A stretch of DNA of 64,000 nt from Mactra quadrangularis (GCA_025267735.1 CM046294.1:19774162-19838161); one strand, 5' to 3'. Counted from the stretch's first letter, positions 11,366 through 23,682 are shown. A program made the numbers and translations. The notes: generated by a model not told the origin, from the sequence alone.

Positions 11366-12307
11366 TACTGTACATTGTATATCATGAAGTGTCGTTCATA
11401 AAAAATGACAGGTGGTCGTGTTTCAATGAATATGTAGATAATCCAAGGACATTGCTATAATTAAGACCTCTGACTGTTGTTTTGTAGCTAATAAGCAAAA
11501 TAGCAGGCTAACTGTCCGATGATACTGACTTTACATCCATGTTAAAAAACAATAATAAAACTACTTGCTAATTAGTTATTTACCAGGACTTATAACCTAG
11601 TTGTAATCCTGTATACTACGTCTGATTTCCAAAGTATATCTTTGTAGATGATCGCCGAGGTTGTTCCGAATGCCAAGAAAATATTAATACTTATCGAGTA
11701 AAGTATAAACAAATAAAAATATAAATAAATAAATAAAGAAACTTTTCATCTAAATATTTTTAACGACAATCGGATAACCTTCAACAAAAATATACACTCC
11801 GTTAGGGCGCGTGTAACGAAAAAAAAACTCGAGAAAGGAATAAAAACTATCAAGTCTAAATAACATTATGAATAATTTATTTCACAAACATAACTTTTGT
11901 ACAATAAGTGTTATTTATATACTATCAATTTCAAGAGATATAGGGTTTGGTTACAAAAATGATAATAATAGATTTGTGACAAAAGAAATACAAAACAACG
12001 AAACGTAAATAGAAACCTCAACGACTTAAGTAAACAATTTTAACATGGTATTATCAGCATGCGTTTAATATTGAATTCCACAATATAAAAAAGACTGCAA
12101 TACTATTGCACGCAAAGTATTTTCCATTGAAACAGGAAATGGTTAAAGGCCATTCGTCAAAACGGCTTATAGAATACGGTTGCATGAATTTTTACATTGC
12201 CAGCATAAACAGGGTCTATAGGCATGTAATCTACAACAACAACAACAACAACGACCAATAAGGTAAAGATAATTTATTTTCCACGATTTCTCCTTCCAGA
12301 AAAATAA
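11366..12307. other. no gene; small microsatellites
   Basis: AT-rich. Contains (AAAT)n near 11715-11735 and (CAA)n near 12235-12252. Nothing else recognised. Confidence 0.5.
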
Positions 12308-12310
12308 TCG

Positions 12311-12904
12311 AACCCCATTGTATCGATCTATCCATTGTATCATGCTATTTATTGATCTCGCGATATTTTGATTGCAATGCCACCTGCTGATTGTTTACAC
12401 CGTTAACTAGGTCAAATTTACTGTTGCATGGCTTTTGATGGAATTTTACGACGGAAACATGTCTAAAATAGCATTTTTTGCATGATTTCTCCATTTATCC
12501 TCGTTTTTCTAAATGTTTCTGAAAGTTTCTTGTGTAAGATCCTATAAAACCCTTCTCTGATGTCTTAATCAGCTTCCCTTTAAATGATTAATAATATTTT
12601 AAGAGAGAGGGACTCATTCAGTATGTCAACAGTTGTAAGCACTAAAACAACTCTGGCCTTCCATATTTTGAACTGTTTTCCCACAATGCATCGATACAAT
12701 GGCGTGACGTAATATTTCCCTCAGACTTACCCCCCTTGTGTACATTGACAAGTTATTTGCTGAAATTAAAACTTATTGATGAAACTTCGATATAATTTTA
12801 TTAAATGGACATTAAAGACTATTGAAATGCAGAAATAACAAGATAAATGTTATATTTTGTTTTGAAATTTGATGTTTACAATTAAGTAGATCGATACAAT
12901 GGGG
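12311..12904. mobile_element. candidate TIR element, AACCCCATTGTATCGATCTA ends
   Basis: A 20-base end (12311-12330) recurs inverted at 12885-12904 as TAGATCGATACAATGGGGTT. Related words (CATTGTATCATG, ATCGATACAATGG) repeat just inside. No target duplication was identified and there is no coding sequence. Confidence 0.55.
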
Positions 12905-14039
12905 TTCCAGGCTACATGATGTCTAATAGAGCATAAAATGAGTAATATTTTTTTTACCTAAACAATTTCCAAATTGATCCAGTGAATTTTGATCTTTAGC
13001 TACAAATCCAACGAACAAAAATTAAATTGAGCTGTAAATACGAGTAAGTTCATGACCAAAACTGTTTCGTGCAGGGGTTTAAAAGTAAACAAATGTAACT
13101 CCCAGGCTTATGTGCCCTTTTTGTACCAGTTGTTTTTTGCACTTTAGAATATTTCCAAGCATTTGCGTGCTGTAAAAATTTGACGAAAAAAAAACATGAG
13201 TTTGTTTACATTCTGAAGATCACGTGGGCAATACGGAAACCCACTCGGAAGATTCCGTAAATTTACGATCAAAAAGTGAAGCTACCATCGAGGTGTTCCG
13301 AAGCATTCTAACTTTACCAATTTTCATCATCGTATATTTGGTAAAAAGGTAAAGTAAATACATCTACACTGGATAAAGTTACATTTTTTAAAATGTGCAC
13401 AGAACTATTTGATATGCAAGTATGTTGTGCAAACAATCTGTCAAGTCATTGTTCAAGTTAAATAACACTGTTTTAGGTGCATGTACACCGAAGTGTTCGA
13501 AATATAAGTCGGTCAACAAAACAAAGGTGAAATGTAATAGATATAAAATGAATAATATATGTTTACAAGCCAGTTTAAACAACAAGATAGAATTTCGAAG
13601 AGTTCAAGTTGCATTTCTTAGAATAGGAAATTAGGTCTAGTATCGGTCTGGACTGTCAGCGTCCGAGTTTCTAATGCCAGGTTACTTTCTTTTAGTCCAC
13701 ACTATTTTAAATACACTGTGCACGTCGAGGTTATAGATCTATCTGTAGGCCTGTTTTATTTGATGAATGCGTCATTATTTTTGCTATTATTGCATCGTTT
13801 TCTCTTATTATAGAGTAACAATGATTTATATTCTCATGCGGACACTTGTAGGCTGGATCTAAATAATAAATTTATCCATTGAAAGACAGAAAAAAAATTG
13901 AGATTAAAAATGATAAAAAGTTGAACCGTCTGTTCTATATGAAATTGTAGCCTTTATTTTAAATAGCCACACTGGACTATTGATTGGTGTCGCATTGATT
14001 GTCACAATTTTATGTTAGAGTCATGAATTGACATAAGAT
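12905..14039. other. no supported feature
   Basis: AT-rich. Opposed short frames at 13388-13634 lack family features. 'cattctgaagatcac' at about 13210 recurs at 49740, too short to interpret. Confidence 0.5.
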
Positions 14040-14190
14040 TTCGACTTTCTCCCGCCTGACTTAGCATTCAGGAAATATTACTGTTTTGTTGATATCATCA
14101 GATGGATATAACGACCGAAGCCAGGAAGCGAACCCGGAACATCCGAATTCAAAAACCTGTACATTTCATCTGCGCCAAGTGAGCGGGTAG
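14040..14190 (-). mobile_element. tRNA-derived SINE-like fragment
   Basis: On the minus strand 'cttggcgcagatga' resembles an A box and 'ccgggttcgcttcc' a B box about 40 bases on, with a short body beyond. It is unlike the other four SINE families here, so it is either a fifth family or a decayed tRNA copy. Confidence 0.4.
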
Positions 14191-14287
14191 ATATTACGGT
14201 AACATTTGCATTAGATGAAATTCTAATGTTAACACATCATTTTATTCTTCAAACATAAACACCATTATGTCTGTGCTTTTGAATCTT

Positions 14288-14765
14288 AGTTTGTTTGTTT
14301 GTTTTGTTTTAACGGCCCATTTACACATAACGGATATATCGCGCCGAAAGCAATTGATAATAACAATTAATGAACCCGAATGATAATGGTTTTAAGTCTT
14401 ATATTTTGTGATAGATATTTGTTTCCTTCAGATAGTTTATGATCGCATATGATGGTACCGACTGAAAAAGTTCTCTAAGTGAGTTAACCTTAAAATATTT
14501 GTCACGGATGTATTTAAGATACTGAGAGTCAATGAGAAAGTGCTTTACATTGAAATGCTCGTCACATGGTATACATTTAGGTGCCTCATCTTTTTTGAGG
14601 AGGTATGAATGTGTTAATCTGGTATGACCAATTCTACAGCGCGTAAACACTATTTGATCTCGTCGATTAACAAATATTGAGGAAGAGGAATCAAGGGTTG
14701 GCTTTATGTCATGTAACTTATAAAATATTGCATTATTCCACATTGTTTGCCATTTTGACTTTGAA
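14288..14765 (-). pseudogene. LINE 3' end: C-terminal part of the retrotransposon polyprotein
   Basis: Coding on the minus strand runs from about 14765 to the stop at 14399. Recognisable motifs are KWQTMWNN, KLHDIKPTL, RRDQIVFTRCRIGHTRLTHS, the cysteine pair in KCIPCDEHFNVKHFLIDS and a final AIINYLKE. This order (W..W, IKP, RIGHTRLTHSYLL, C..C, H.L) is typical of the region after the reverse transcriptase/RNase H of some animal non-LTR retrotransposons. The 3' UTR ends at 14288 with 'ggccgttaaaac' and an (AAAC)n tail. The upstream RT and endonuclease are absent, so this is a 5'-truncated copy. The clade is not assigned. Upstream residues of the 150-codon frame look unrelated. Confidence 0.8.
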
Positions 14766-15269
14766 AATACAGACACTGCCTTATTCAACAACTGATAACA
14801 GCCGATTAGTACATGAATATATAACTTCCGGTGCATTACTGTTGTCAACAATTACTTCCGGGTTAAGGTTGAGATTAAAGAACATTGTGCACGTAACTAG
14901 GTCTAGCTTTCCATCGTAAATATAATTGTAATTTTGACTAATCAGCGTTAAATGTTTAATACATGTAGTTTGAAAGCGGAAGTTTTATAACCTCTTAATA
15001 GTTTCAAAATACTTTAGAAAAGAAATGAATAACTTGTTGAAGTACGGCTTAAGTGTTTCTTTTCAAAAGTTTTAAAATTAATTGAATATTTGATGAATCC
15101 CATACTTTCTTTTGCTTTACAAAGAATGTTTTAGTTGTTTGGTTAAAGAAAAACCCGTATACGACAAAAATAGTCAGTGCCTTCAAAACGTTCTTGCACA
15201 AAAACTTGTTTTAGGACAAACCTGTTCACATCAACTGATGACATGCTTGTTGAATAAGAGAACAGCCCC
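14766..15269. other. no supported feature
   Basis: AT-rich, nothing recognised. Confidence 0.5.
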
Positions 15270-15475
15270 TGTTCAGTAACTTCTGTTGGCTAACGTTACG
15301 GGTTCGGGAGAACTCAATCCGAAGACAACTCAACCCGTGCAAAACTCAACTCAAAGTTGGGACAACTCAATCCGTTAGTAGGGGATTGAGTTGTCTCGGG
15401 TTGAGTTGTCTTTGGGTTGAGTTGTTCCGACACTTCCGTTACTGAACGTTTTGGAACGTTTAGGGTAACTGAACA
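15270..15475. mobile_element. MITE F2, copy 1 (GACAACTCAACCCG repeats)
   Basis: The left end reads TGTTCAGTAAC and the right end GTAACTGAACA. The inside is a set of inverted copies of GACAACTCAACCCG / GGGTTGAGTTGTC. The right arm ACGTTTTGGAACGTTTAGGG is the same sequence as the ends of foldback MITE F1. A second copy is at 54954-55158 and a core fragment at 57502-57542. Confidence 0.8.
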
Positions 15476-15539
15476 CAGATGTTCCAAAATTCTTTCGCAA
15501 ATGAACTAATTAACGTTTGGAATCTTATGTGTCTTAAAG

Positions 15540-15690
15540 GAGATTCTTGTTCGAGCCTCACCAAGTCTGGCTATACCCTGCCTTTTAGAATTTGACAATA
15601 ATGTCGATGTTCCGCCATTAAAATGGTACATGTATATGGAGAAGTTGCCGGTCTTGTGGAAGGGTAAGTGAGTACATGCTTATACACTGA
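15540..15690 (+). mobile_element. SINE-4 fragment
   Basis: Starts at the B-box end (TTGTTCGAGCCTC) and continues with 'aatttgacaataatgtcgat', 'atggagaagttgccgg' and 'cttgtggaagggtaag', the SINE-4 body. The A box and the tail are missing. Confidence 0.7.
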
Positions 15691-15983
15691 TGCCATACTG
15701 ATTGTTTTTATCAGAATCTGAAATCTAAATGTTTGAATAAAATTTAATGTTAAAATGTGTTGACAGAAATAATCTTATTGTGCTTTAAATGTTAAACACT
15801 TTGTCAATTGAGAGAATAATTCTCTTTGCAAGTCCGTTTCAAAATATGCATATTTTGAAAATATAGTAAATTTAACTCAAGTCATTCAAATTTGTGGTTA
15901 AGAGACCATTTGAAAATACACATTTGCGTGTAACGAATGCAATGCACATGCATTAATTCATGCTTTGCATGTCTATTAAAAAA

Positions 15984-16059
15984 CTGATACGAAATGCAAT
16001 ATATTGCAATACGGGTTTTGCATATTGCAATATTGTTTTTACCGTATATTTACACCCCT
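15984..16059 (-). mobile_element. solo end of a hAT-type element
   Basis: On the minus strand it begins CTAGGGGTGTAAATATACGG, a typical hAT-style terminus, followed by ATTGCAATAT-type subterminal palindromes. I found no partner end nearby, so it is a fragment. Confidence 0.4.
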
Positions 16060-16968
16060 AGTTTCTAGTATAAGTATGAGATGTAATGTTTTGAAGCGGA
16101 CTTATTCACAAACAGTGAGATTGTAGCTTGCTAAGCGCGAAACCCATTTCTACCATAAGTTAAAATTTACAGTGCCTGCAGTGATCTTAATCACTTGATC
16201 GCGAAAGCAAAGAAAATACAGCATCAAGAACTTAAAGACCTAACCCGGATCTCAAATCTATGGTTTTGGTTTACCGTCCGTGCGCTTGCGGTACAAACAG
16301 AGTCTGTTATACATTATTGCTGAAAAGCACGAAATTCGGATAACATCCTTTTGTTCTTTATTCACATGCTTTCATTGTGACTGTGAAAATTTGTTTGTTT
16401 TTCTGCAGGGGAAAACCCAAGTATTTGAATTCCGGATGAAGTATATTGAACTACATAACCAAAAACAAATGGTTTCAGTGCTTTGATTGACCTGAAAATT
16501 TTACTGTATTTTTATTTCCTTTTTTTAATTACTGTTTAAAAGACGTTAATATTGTTTTATGTCACAGTGCCTTGAATAAAAATTTAAAACCTTGACCTAC
16601 TTTAGAATCCACACATCAATTATTTATTTTTAAACTCGATTGTACGAGAATATGTAAGTCATGTTTGTTTTAGAACATAGCCTAGATAAAATACACTGTG
16701 CATTTATTATTTAAATTGATTTCTAAAGCACATGCCTGTACTATTTGCACTCAGTTTATGACTTCTTGAAATCAATTTTACCTCAAGGTTAAATTCAATG
16801 ACAAAAACTGAATATCACGATTATAGAAACACAGTCGCCATTTTGTGAGCACGTGACCGTTTCAGACATGCGCAGAAATCAGTTCTTCTTTAGAACAACT
16901 CGAACCTTGAAATTACTTCATGACGTTGTATAAAATTATACTTGAAATAAAAATTTTATTCAATATTT
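16060..16968. other. no supported feature
   Basis: AT-rich, no recognised repeat; the frame at 16280-16486 has no family features. Confidence 0.5.
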
Positions 16969-17052
16969 TATCTCGGTTGTGAAACAAGGTCTTACAACGT
17001 AAGTTAATCCCTTTCAAGTCCGCTTCCTGGTCCACCAGTAATAAAGTACAAT
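16969..17052 (-). mobile_element. SINE-1, 3' end only
   Basis: The minus strand carries only the last 80 or so bases of SINE-1: 'ctggtggaccaggaagcgga' and the tail 'gtttcacaaccgag'. The head is lost. Confidence 0.65.
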
Positions 17053-17455
17053 GTTGGAGGTTAAAGTTTTCTAGCTAAATGAAAAAAATCCAAGGGGGTA
17101 TTAGACACAATCGATCTAAAACAATAAAACTGAACGAAACTAAACATTCTCAATCTTAATATATAACTGACGTAAATGTTTAATAAATTCTTAGTCTTTA
17201 TTTGACTCACGTTATGACAACAGTGTAAATATTTTTTGTAAAACAATACAACCTTAATTTGTGTATGAATTACTAAGTGTATCCCAATCTTTTTTGTATA
17301 GTTCCATATATAGCGTGATTCTTGCGTTCTTTTTGTATAAATATATAGAATTTATATACACATGTTCTCTGTTTCAATTGAATGTTTCAATAAATTGTTT
17401 CAAAAATCATTTTTCAAATTGGCCCATGTCATTTTTAATCGTACGTCCAAATTTG

Positions 17456-17509
17456 GTCGTATGTATAGTTATATATACTTATGTATTAACTAATAACTAT
17501 ACATACGAC
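17456..17509. repeat. perfect 17-bp stem-loop
   Basis: GTCGTATGTATAGTTAT (17456-17472) is exactly inverted at 17493-17509 with a 20-base loop. Pairing continues outward with mismatches (CCAAATTTG against CGAAATATGG), suggesting a tiny foldback element or its remains. Confidence 0.75.
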
Positions 17510-17550
17510 GAAATATGGTTGTTGTTATTTCCGTGGAGTGTATAATGTAT

Positions 17551-17945
17551 CAATCTGATTAAAACCCGATCTAAAATTTTACCAGTCGCTAATTTAGATC
17601 TGGCCTTTTCCAAACGAAGGTCACGTTCAGGTGACCTTTTCTCATCATAATATTCATGACGAAATTGTTATGATACGTAACTTGTTTACATCGTCTACGT
17701 CACGCAATTTGAAATGAGCCACCCAATCGCAGACTGTGAGTAATACCGCTGTTAAACTTGCATGCAAACCTTGGTCTAAAAATAGAAATTACGAAATCAA
17801 AATGTGTATAATAGTGTTTTCGTCTAGATGAAAGCTACGCATTGATTGGTCGACACAAAGTTCATCTCGACGTGACCTTGCATTGACTAAGTAGAGATCC
17901 AGTACGACAACGCGAGTAGAACAGGATCTCTGTTTACGGAGATTG
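17551..17945 (+). mobile_element. MITE M1, copy 1
   Basis: Ends CAATCTGATTAAAACCCGAT and TGTTTACGGAGATTG share only the six terminal bases CAATCT/AGATTG. Flanks ATAATGTAT (17542-17550) and ATAATGTAC (17946-17954) form a 9-bp target duplication with one change. Inside are a GATCTAAAATTT / AATTTAGATC subterminal inverted repeat and the palindrome AAGGTCAC-N6-GTGACCTT. Nine-bp duplications fit Mutator-like or Merlin-like transposases, but the short ends do not decide between them. No coding. Confidence 0.9.
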
Positions 17946-18668
17946 ATAATGTACCGACAGTACAAGCGTACGCGACGGAAATCGGTCGTACATCTGTAGA
18001 TAATATGGACATAATATAAGCAGATTTACCGTAAAATAATTATTTTTGTATCATGATTATAATTATACTCCGCCAAGTGTGTATGTACATGTAGCATATA
18101 CTTACGACGACGGAAATCGGTCGTACGTTCTTAAATAATATATAGGCTCTCAAGATCTTTCCGTAGACGATTGTGTTTTGTAAGTATAGGCGACAAATCA
18201 ATTTTATGTTTGATAAGTCAGCACGATCATAATCTGGTCATTGTAGATATCTATCTACGTATCAAGTTTAGTAGGTACTTGAACAGATAGATATTTTCAT
18301 ATAAAGTCTTTGCTACTGATTTCTTCACCAACCTTTCTAAGTACCCAGTTCCTGTCTTCACGTCTTACCGGTGTCACACATTGGTAAAGGTCAAGTGTCT
18401 ATCTTGGCCAAGGTTAAGTCAAGAATTTAGAGGTAACCTTGTCAACTGAGCGCTGTTTACAATAACACATACATTTAGGCAACAAACCTATTGACCGAAA
18501 TGTTGTTTATGTAGACTTTCTCCGCTTGCAAAAGTCTCTCTCTCTCTGCTCTAAGCAATGATAGACAACCAACGGGAAAATTTGTCCATTCCGACACACA
18601 ATTATGCAATATATTATGTCTTTCTTAATGTTAAATTTGGATGGTACGTCGTTTATAGTATTTTTAAT
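17946..18668. other. no gene; 19-bp direct repeat pair
   Basis: CGACGGAAATCGGTCGTAC occurs at 17973-17991 and again at 18108-18126, 135 bp apart, each followed by an AT-rich 'taaataatat'-like stretch. The repeated word is partly self-complementary. Nothing else recognised. Confidence 0.5.
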
Positions 18669-18960
18669 TACTTTATGTAGATAGATAGATTTTCTTTATT
18701 GCCTGCAAATATGAAGAGATCATAATAAAGTACATGTATATACAATATACAAATACAACAATAAATGAATAATTACAGATCATGCATAAAAATGTGACAA
18801 GAAGAAAGTATTAAATTATTTACAAAAAAGAAAAAAAGTAATGTACATACACAATATCATATATCTTACAAGTATACAAGTATAATGATATTTATATGAC
18901 TTATCAATTATTAAATATTACAGTATTCTAATAAATACATGTTAATATTTAGTTAATAGA
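18669..18960 (-). mobile_element. candidate LINE 3' UTR with (ATCT)n tail
   Basis: The minus strand ends 'gcaggcaataaagaaaatct' followed by ATCTATCTAC, i.e. a polyadenylation-like AATAAA and a tetramer tail, the form of many LINE 3' ends. No coding part was found to confirm it. Confidence 0.4.
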
Positions 18961-18965
18961 TGGAG

Positions 18966-18998
18966 TTGTTGCTGTTGTTGTTGCTGTTGTTGTTACCC
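18966..18998. repeat. GTT/GCT trinucleotide microsatellite
   Basis: Interrupted run of GTTGTTGCTGTTGTTGTT type. Confidence 0.9.
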
Positions 18999-19727
18999 TT
19001 GTCGAACAGTGGTAGAGTCACCTACCTAGTTTTCCAGCACCGAGTGGTTTCAAATTGGTTTTACTGCTGTTTTACAAACTGCAGGCAAATTAAAACATTA
19101 CAAAATGTCACATACAACAAAAAGCAGTAAAACTACACGCATACACGCATTTTATATTACCGTTTAATTCATTCGTACAGTCTTAGTGCAAATAGTTAAG
19201 AACATATCAGTTAATTACAACATCATTATGTGACTGTCTTTTCTCGTACACATACATATTTGTCAGTCAGTGCACGTAGGTTAATCAAACCCAGTTTTAG
19301 ACAAAACCTCATTTATATATAATTCACTCCTTTCAAAATTGCTGTTCGAAGCACTTAAATGGCCTGTTTATATCTAGATTAAAGTGAATTTTACACAAGG
19401 AAAATTGCCACAAATATGCCCCCTTTTACCAAAAAAAAACCCGAAGTCACAGGGTCCAGACAAAGAAAAAGGAGCAATAATAATCATGATAGGATAGCAT
19501 ACTAATCGTACTAAGTGCTAGGTCTGAGCACAACAGTTAGAGGCGCAAAAGGTGCACAGATTGTCCTTTTGGTCAATTTGTGTGCCCTTGTGTTGCCACG
19601 ATAACAAGGGCTTGTGGTCAAATTATCATTTGTCGTTTTGCAGCCGATAACTTAGGAAACTGTCAGGACAAAGTTCATCTCTATTGTCCAAAAAAATGAT
19701 AAAATGAGATTATACTAAAATGGCCAA
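18999..19727. other. no supported feature
   Basis: AT-rich, nothing recognised. Confidence 0.5.
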
Positions 19728-19730
19728 TTA

Positions 19731-20091
19731 GGGACTTTAGTCAGTTATCTTCCCCTGATAAAATCTGAAGCAATCCAATTGGTAAGTAGGTCCTTACAAT
19801 TGGAATCCTCGGATTTTATCATTGAAGTCCTATGTAAGGCTAACAAAATGTTTCATCTAATATCTTTCTTGTTAATGAAGATATTAAAAGAAGTGATGAA
19901 ATTTCGATAGTTCTTTACCTTAAAAATACTTAGCTTGAATTTCAAACAAATCAAATGATTTGCAAAAAAATTTGTTTAAGATTAATTTTAGCAAATTGAC
20001 ATTGAAAAGTAAGGGTAAAATCGGAGTAATCCTACTAATTAGACCTACCTATTTGAAGAGTATGAAAGGGAAAATTACTGACTAAAGTCCC
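19731..20091. mobile_element. Harbinger/Tourist-like MITE
   Basis: Ends GGGACTTTAGTCAGTTATCT and CTGACTAAAGTCCC form a TIR of about 25 bp with few mismatches, flanked by TTA on both sides (19728-19730, 20092-20094). A TTA/TWA 3-bp duplication with G-rich ends is characteristic of PIF-Harbinger. Subterminal GATAAAATC / GATTTTATC blocks are also inverted. No transposase inside. Confidence 0.75.
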
Positions 20092-20094
20092 TTA

Positions 20095-21071
20095 TTGCGT
20101 TAAAGTAGAAAAGGGGTCTATGATCAGGCACGTCAGACCAAGTAATATTGAACAAAAACCGACACCATTATTTAATGCAACATTGTGTTAAGAATCTTGT
20201 GTGTATATAAAACGAATTGATAGTCTAGGATTTAGGTTATTAAAACATTTAGATTTAAAGTGTCACTGCATGAAGCATTATGTAACAAACAGACTTTTCA
20301 ACAGTGCCTCTATTAATGATATTGCATTGCCATTTGACTGTATCACAAATTTTACAAATTTTATAAACATGCAATATGCGTGCAACTTGAAAGTTGTTAT
20401 TTTACATCACGTGTCATGTTTGAGTAAGTATTAACAGATCATCGAATAAAACAACACAATGTTACAGAACATTCACCCTGAGCTAATAAAATCAAGACCT
20501 TGAGCTACATTTCATACTAGAAAGATCAATGTCCTAGGAACTTGAATACCGGAAATAAGTTTGTTTGTTTTTTTGGTTTTTTTTGGGGGGGGGGCGGGGG
20601 GGGATTTACGCCGAACAGAACTCTTTATTAAGGCTAGGTTAGGATTATTTACAAAATAAAATTATAATAACCATAGCATATAAAATAAAACAAAAACAAG
20701 AAAAACAAACATAAAAACTAACGATGTATTCGTAAACACTTTATGGCATATACGTGTACGTAACTTTCAGTATTTCGAAGATTGAAAGCTTGAGAAATTG
20801 TGCCAAGAGTTGCACTCAGCTATCAACCCTACTAAGTTAATAGGCCAGACTTTCCTTCCATAATCATGTAAATACTTAAAGTGGTCTACATATTCTAAGA
20901 ACTGTTTTTGCTGGAAGTCATACGTGAAAGTGTGCATCGATAAGCCAACGCAAAACTAGTAAAAGTCGTAACGAAAATATGTATCGAAGGGTCAGTACAA
21001 AACTGGTCTAGCTTCATGTAAATAAAGATTGATGTCGACTATTTTTGCTTTGATCCTTCTAAACACGTCCT
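20095..21071. other. no gene; G tract
   Basis: A G-rich run (interrupted by one C) spans about 20584-20604. The frame at 20201-20434 has no family features. Confidence 0.5.
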
Positions 21072-21080
21072 TTGTTGGAG

Positions 21081-21480
21081 CAATCTCCGCAAACAGATAT
21101 CCTGTTGAGCGTTGTCGTACAGGACCTCAACTGTCTCCGTGGAAGGTCACGTCGAGGTGAACTTTGTGTCGACCAATCAATGCGTAGCTTTCATCTAGAC
21201 GAAAACACTATTAATCACATTTTGATTTCGTATTTTCTATTTTTAGACCAAGGCTGGCATGCAAGTTTAACAGCAGTATTATTCACAGTCTTCGATTTGG
21301 CGGCTCATTTCAAATGGCGTGACGTAGACGATGTAAACAAGTTACGTATCAAAACAAGTTCGTCATGAATATTATGATGAGAAAAGGTCACCTGAACGTG
21401 ACCTTCGTTTGAAAAAGGTCAGATCTAAATTAGCGAGTAGGCGAGCGGAAAATTTTAGATCTAGTTTTTTAATCAGATTG
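21081..21480 (-). mobile_element. MITE M1, copy 2
   Basis: Full-length copy in minus orientation. Flanks TTGTTGGAG (21072-21080) and TTGTTGAAG (21481-21489) match at 8 of 9 bases. The frame at 21072-21368 is an accident of this element. The AAGGTCAC-N6-GTGACCTT palindrome is intact. Confidence 0.9.
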
Positions 21481-21591
21481 TTGTTGAAGTAAACACTAAA
21501 AAAATCAAAAGTTCTTTTAAACTTAAACTGCATAAAACGAGAAGTAAAGAATATTTGACGGTACAATTATTTGAAATGTATTTATTTTCCA

Positions 21592-21669
21592 GTCGGGTAA
21601 CCTCGGACAATGTCGACAATATTCGTCAACAATCGGGTAACCTCGAACAATGCCGGCAATAATCGTCAA
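21592..21669 (+). repeat. 39-bp tandem duplication
   Basis: Two copies of a unit beginning TCGGGTAACCTCGRACAATG and ending in ATTCGTCAAC / AATCGTCAAC, with several point differences. Confidence 0.8.
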
Positions 21670-21784
21670 CTAGGTATACTCTCAAAGCTATGCTGCTGCC
21701 GAGTGCTCCTTTGTCTTCGCTGTCGTTTATTTAATTCATGATACAATGTAGGAAGTAAGAATACTGTGTGGCTTTTTACAAATA

Positions 21785-22162
21785 TAGTACCCATCAAAAG
21801 TTTGGAGACAAAAGAAATTTACTACAATTCTTGAATTTTGATGATTATTTTTGTAGAATTATAATTTTTGATATATTTAGGTATGATTTGTGATAAAATG
21901 AAAACAAATTTCATGAATGCAACACATTTATGAGATTCAGCATTCAACATCCTAAAGCCTCAAAAACCAGGTTCATTGTTATTATTTTCAAAAACTTAAC
22001 TTCTATGCTATTTGTATTGTCTTACTTATAATTATAATGATAACCAAAAACAATAATGCAAAACTACAAAGCACTTCAAATTAAACAATTGTCAAATTTT
22101 AGATAAAAGCTATTCAGTAGGCCTACAATGTGAAAATGTCTCCAAACTTTTGGTGGGTACTG
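21785..22162 (-). mobile_element. Tc1/mariner-type MITE, family CAGTACCC, copy 2
   Basis: Ends AGTACCCATCAAAAGTTTGG and CCAAACTTTTGGTGGGTACTG-type, flanked by TA on both sides (21783-21784, 22163-22164). The inside aligns with the copy at 1728-2106 in inverted order. Confidence 0.85.
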
Positions 22163-22164
22163 TA

Positions 22165-23245
22165 TACGTAGGTCTTTTAGGTCTTCTGTAGATCTTCTTT
22201 GTAATTCTTTAATTATGTTTTTGTGAAATCATTTTTGCGTCAAAAACTTTATGAACAAACATTTTTCCATGAGTCTAGTTTCAAATTTGTTTAATGTGTT
22301 CTGATAACTCCATTGGTAACTTCAGTTTGCCTCCATTTTGCCTATATCTGCGTTGGTCTTCAATTAGCCGTAGGTATTTATTTACAGACAAGTTTTTTAC
22401 TTTCTTAACTGTTTTCTGACTGACTCATGTTCGCCATATATGGTTGTAGTTAGATCATATTTTCTCGATTCAAATGCAGACAGTGAATCTGATTTAACAA
22501 TAAAAAACTCCAAATATGGTGTTCTATAGAAACCTCGAAAGGTCTAAAAACTATTATTAAACGATAAAAACACTGCAAAACGTTTCACAAGTTTATTTCG
22601 ACATCTTGCCACTTCTAGAACAACATACTGGGAAGCGCGAAAGGTTGTGCTTTGTTTATGTCAATAATAAGTTCTGATATTTAATCGAGCGACAGGACTA
22701 TAATACGATCACGATTACCTCCCCTGAATTATCTCCCGAACATATGGTACAATAATGACATTGTTTTATAATTAAAAATTTCATGTCGCTTGTAAATTTA
22801 ACATCTTTAAGAATTCAAGTTAACACAAGTAAACTCCTTGTGCTTGTGTATATGTTCATATACCTAAATGAAAATTAAAAAAAAAAACATCTCACCGTTT
22901 CATTTCCAAGAAATCACAACTTTTCTCCTTGTCTTAAAACTATTGAAAGTATTCATCGCTAATTTGAAAGGATGGTTTCTTTTTTTATTTTATCTATACT
23001 TGTCCACAAGGTCATTTAAATTGAGGCAAAAAAACCCACATCTTTTTTCATTTGAAAATTGCTAATGAAAGCGTTCGTCTGCTAATTTCATGGAGTCTGA
23101 AACAGACAAAGGAATTATTTACAGTCTTTTTGATAATAGTAGTGTATTCCTATAACTTCTACTTACCATATTGTTTTGTATAAACGGTATCTAGATCAAA
23201 AGGTGTAAGCAGACATACCAGAAACAGCAACAGTCAAAAACACAG
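22165..23245. other. no supported feature
   Basis: AT-rich; the frame at 22868-23065 is lysine/phenylalanine-rich without family features. Confidence 0.5.
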
Positions 23246-23495
23246 ACCTGCATACTTTCGTGGAGCTTGATCCTGCAATTATTTCTATGGCCATTCTCCC
23301 TCCTACCAATGATTTTTAATTATGTAAGGCAGTTGTCAGTCAATGATGAAAGTATGCGCTTAGTAGTTGGTAAACAGCTAAATCCAGAGATTTAGCCTTT
23401 CCAAGAACAGTGTGTACGTTGACTGACAGCCGTTATACAACCCATACAATGTGTTGCTACGGCGTTAAACCCATCAAAACAAACAAACTACAAAG
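23246..23495 (+). mobile_element. SINE-3, head missing
   Basis: Begins at 'catactttcgtggagcttg', continues through 'ccctcctaccaatgat' and 'gctaaatccagagatttagc', and ends 'acggcgttaaacccatcaaa' plus an (AAAC)n tail. The tRNA-like head is lacking, i.e. 5' truncated. Confidence 0.85.
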
Positions 23496-23559
23496 CCAAA
23501 TAGCAATGAGGAAGATGTTTTAAGAATTTTATTTTATTGTTATAAAAGGGACGCTAATT

Positions 23560-23682
23560 GGAATTGTCAAAATATTCATGGAGGGTGTAACCGCCTCAGG
23601 TGGGATGCGAACCTGTACCCCCTTTTGGCCACTAGATTCGAAATTCCGGCGCGCTGCCACTTGCGTGACAGACCTTGCTATT
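23560..23682 (-). mobile_element. SINE-4 head fragment
   Basis: The minus strand reads a tRNA-like head (GTGGCAGCGCGCCGGAATTT, then B box CAGGTTCGCATCCC) and the first bases of the SINE-4 body, then stops. It lies 65 bp from a SINE-3 on the other strand. Confidence 0.65.

Noticed and set aside
21072..21368. 98-codon frame with a similar frame at 24936-25130
   Set aside because: Both are accidents of the non-coding MITE M1; the similarity comes from the shared transposon, and stops differ between copies.
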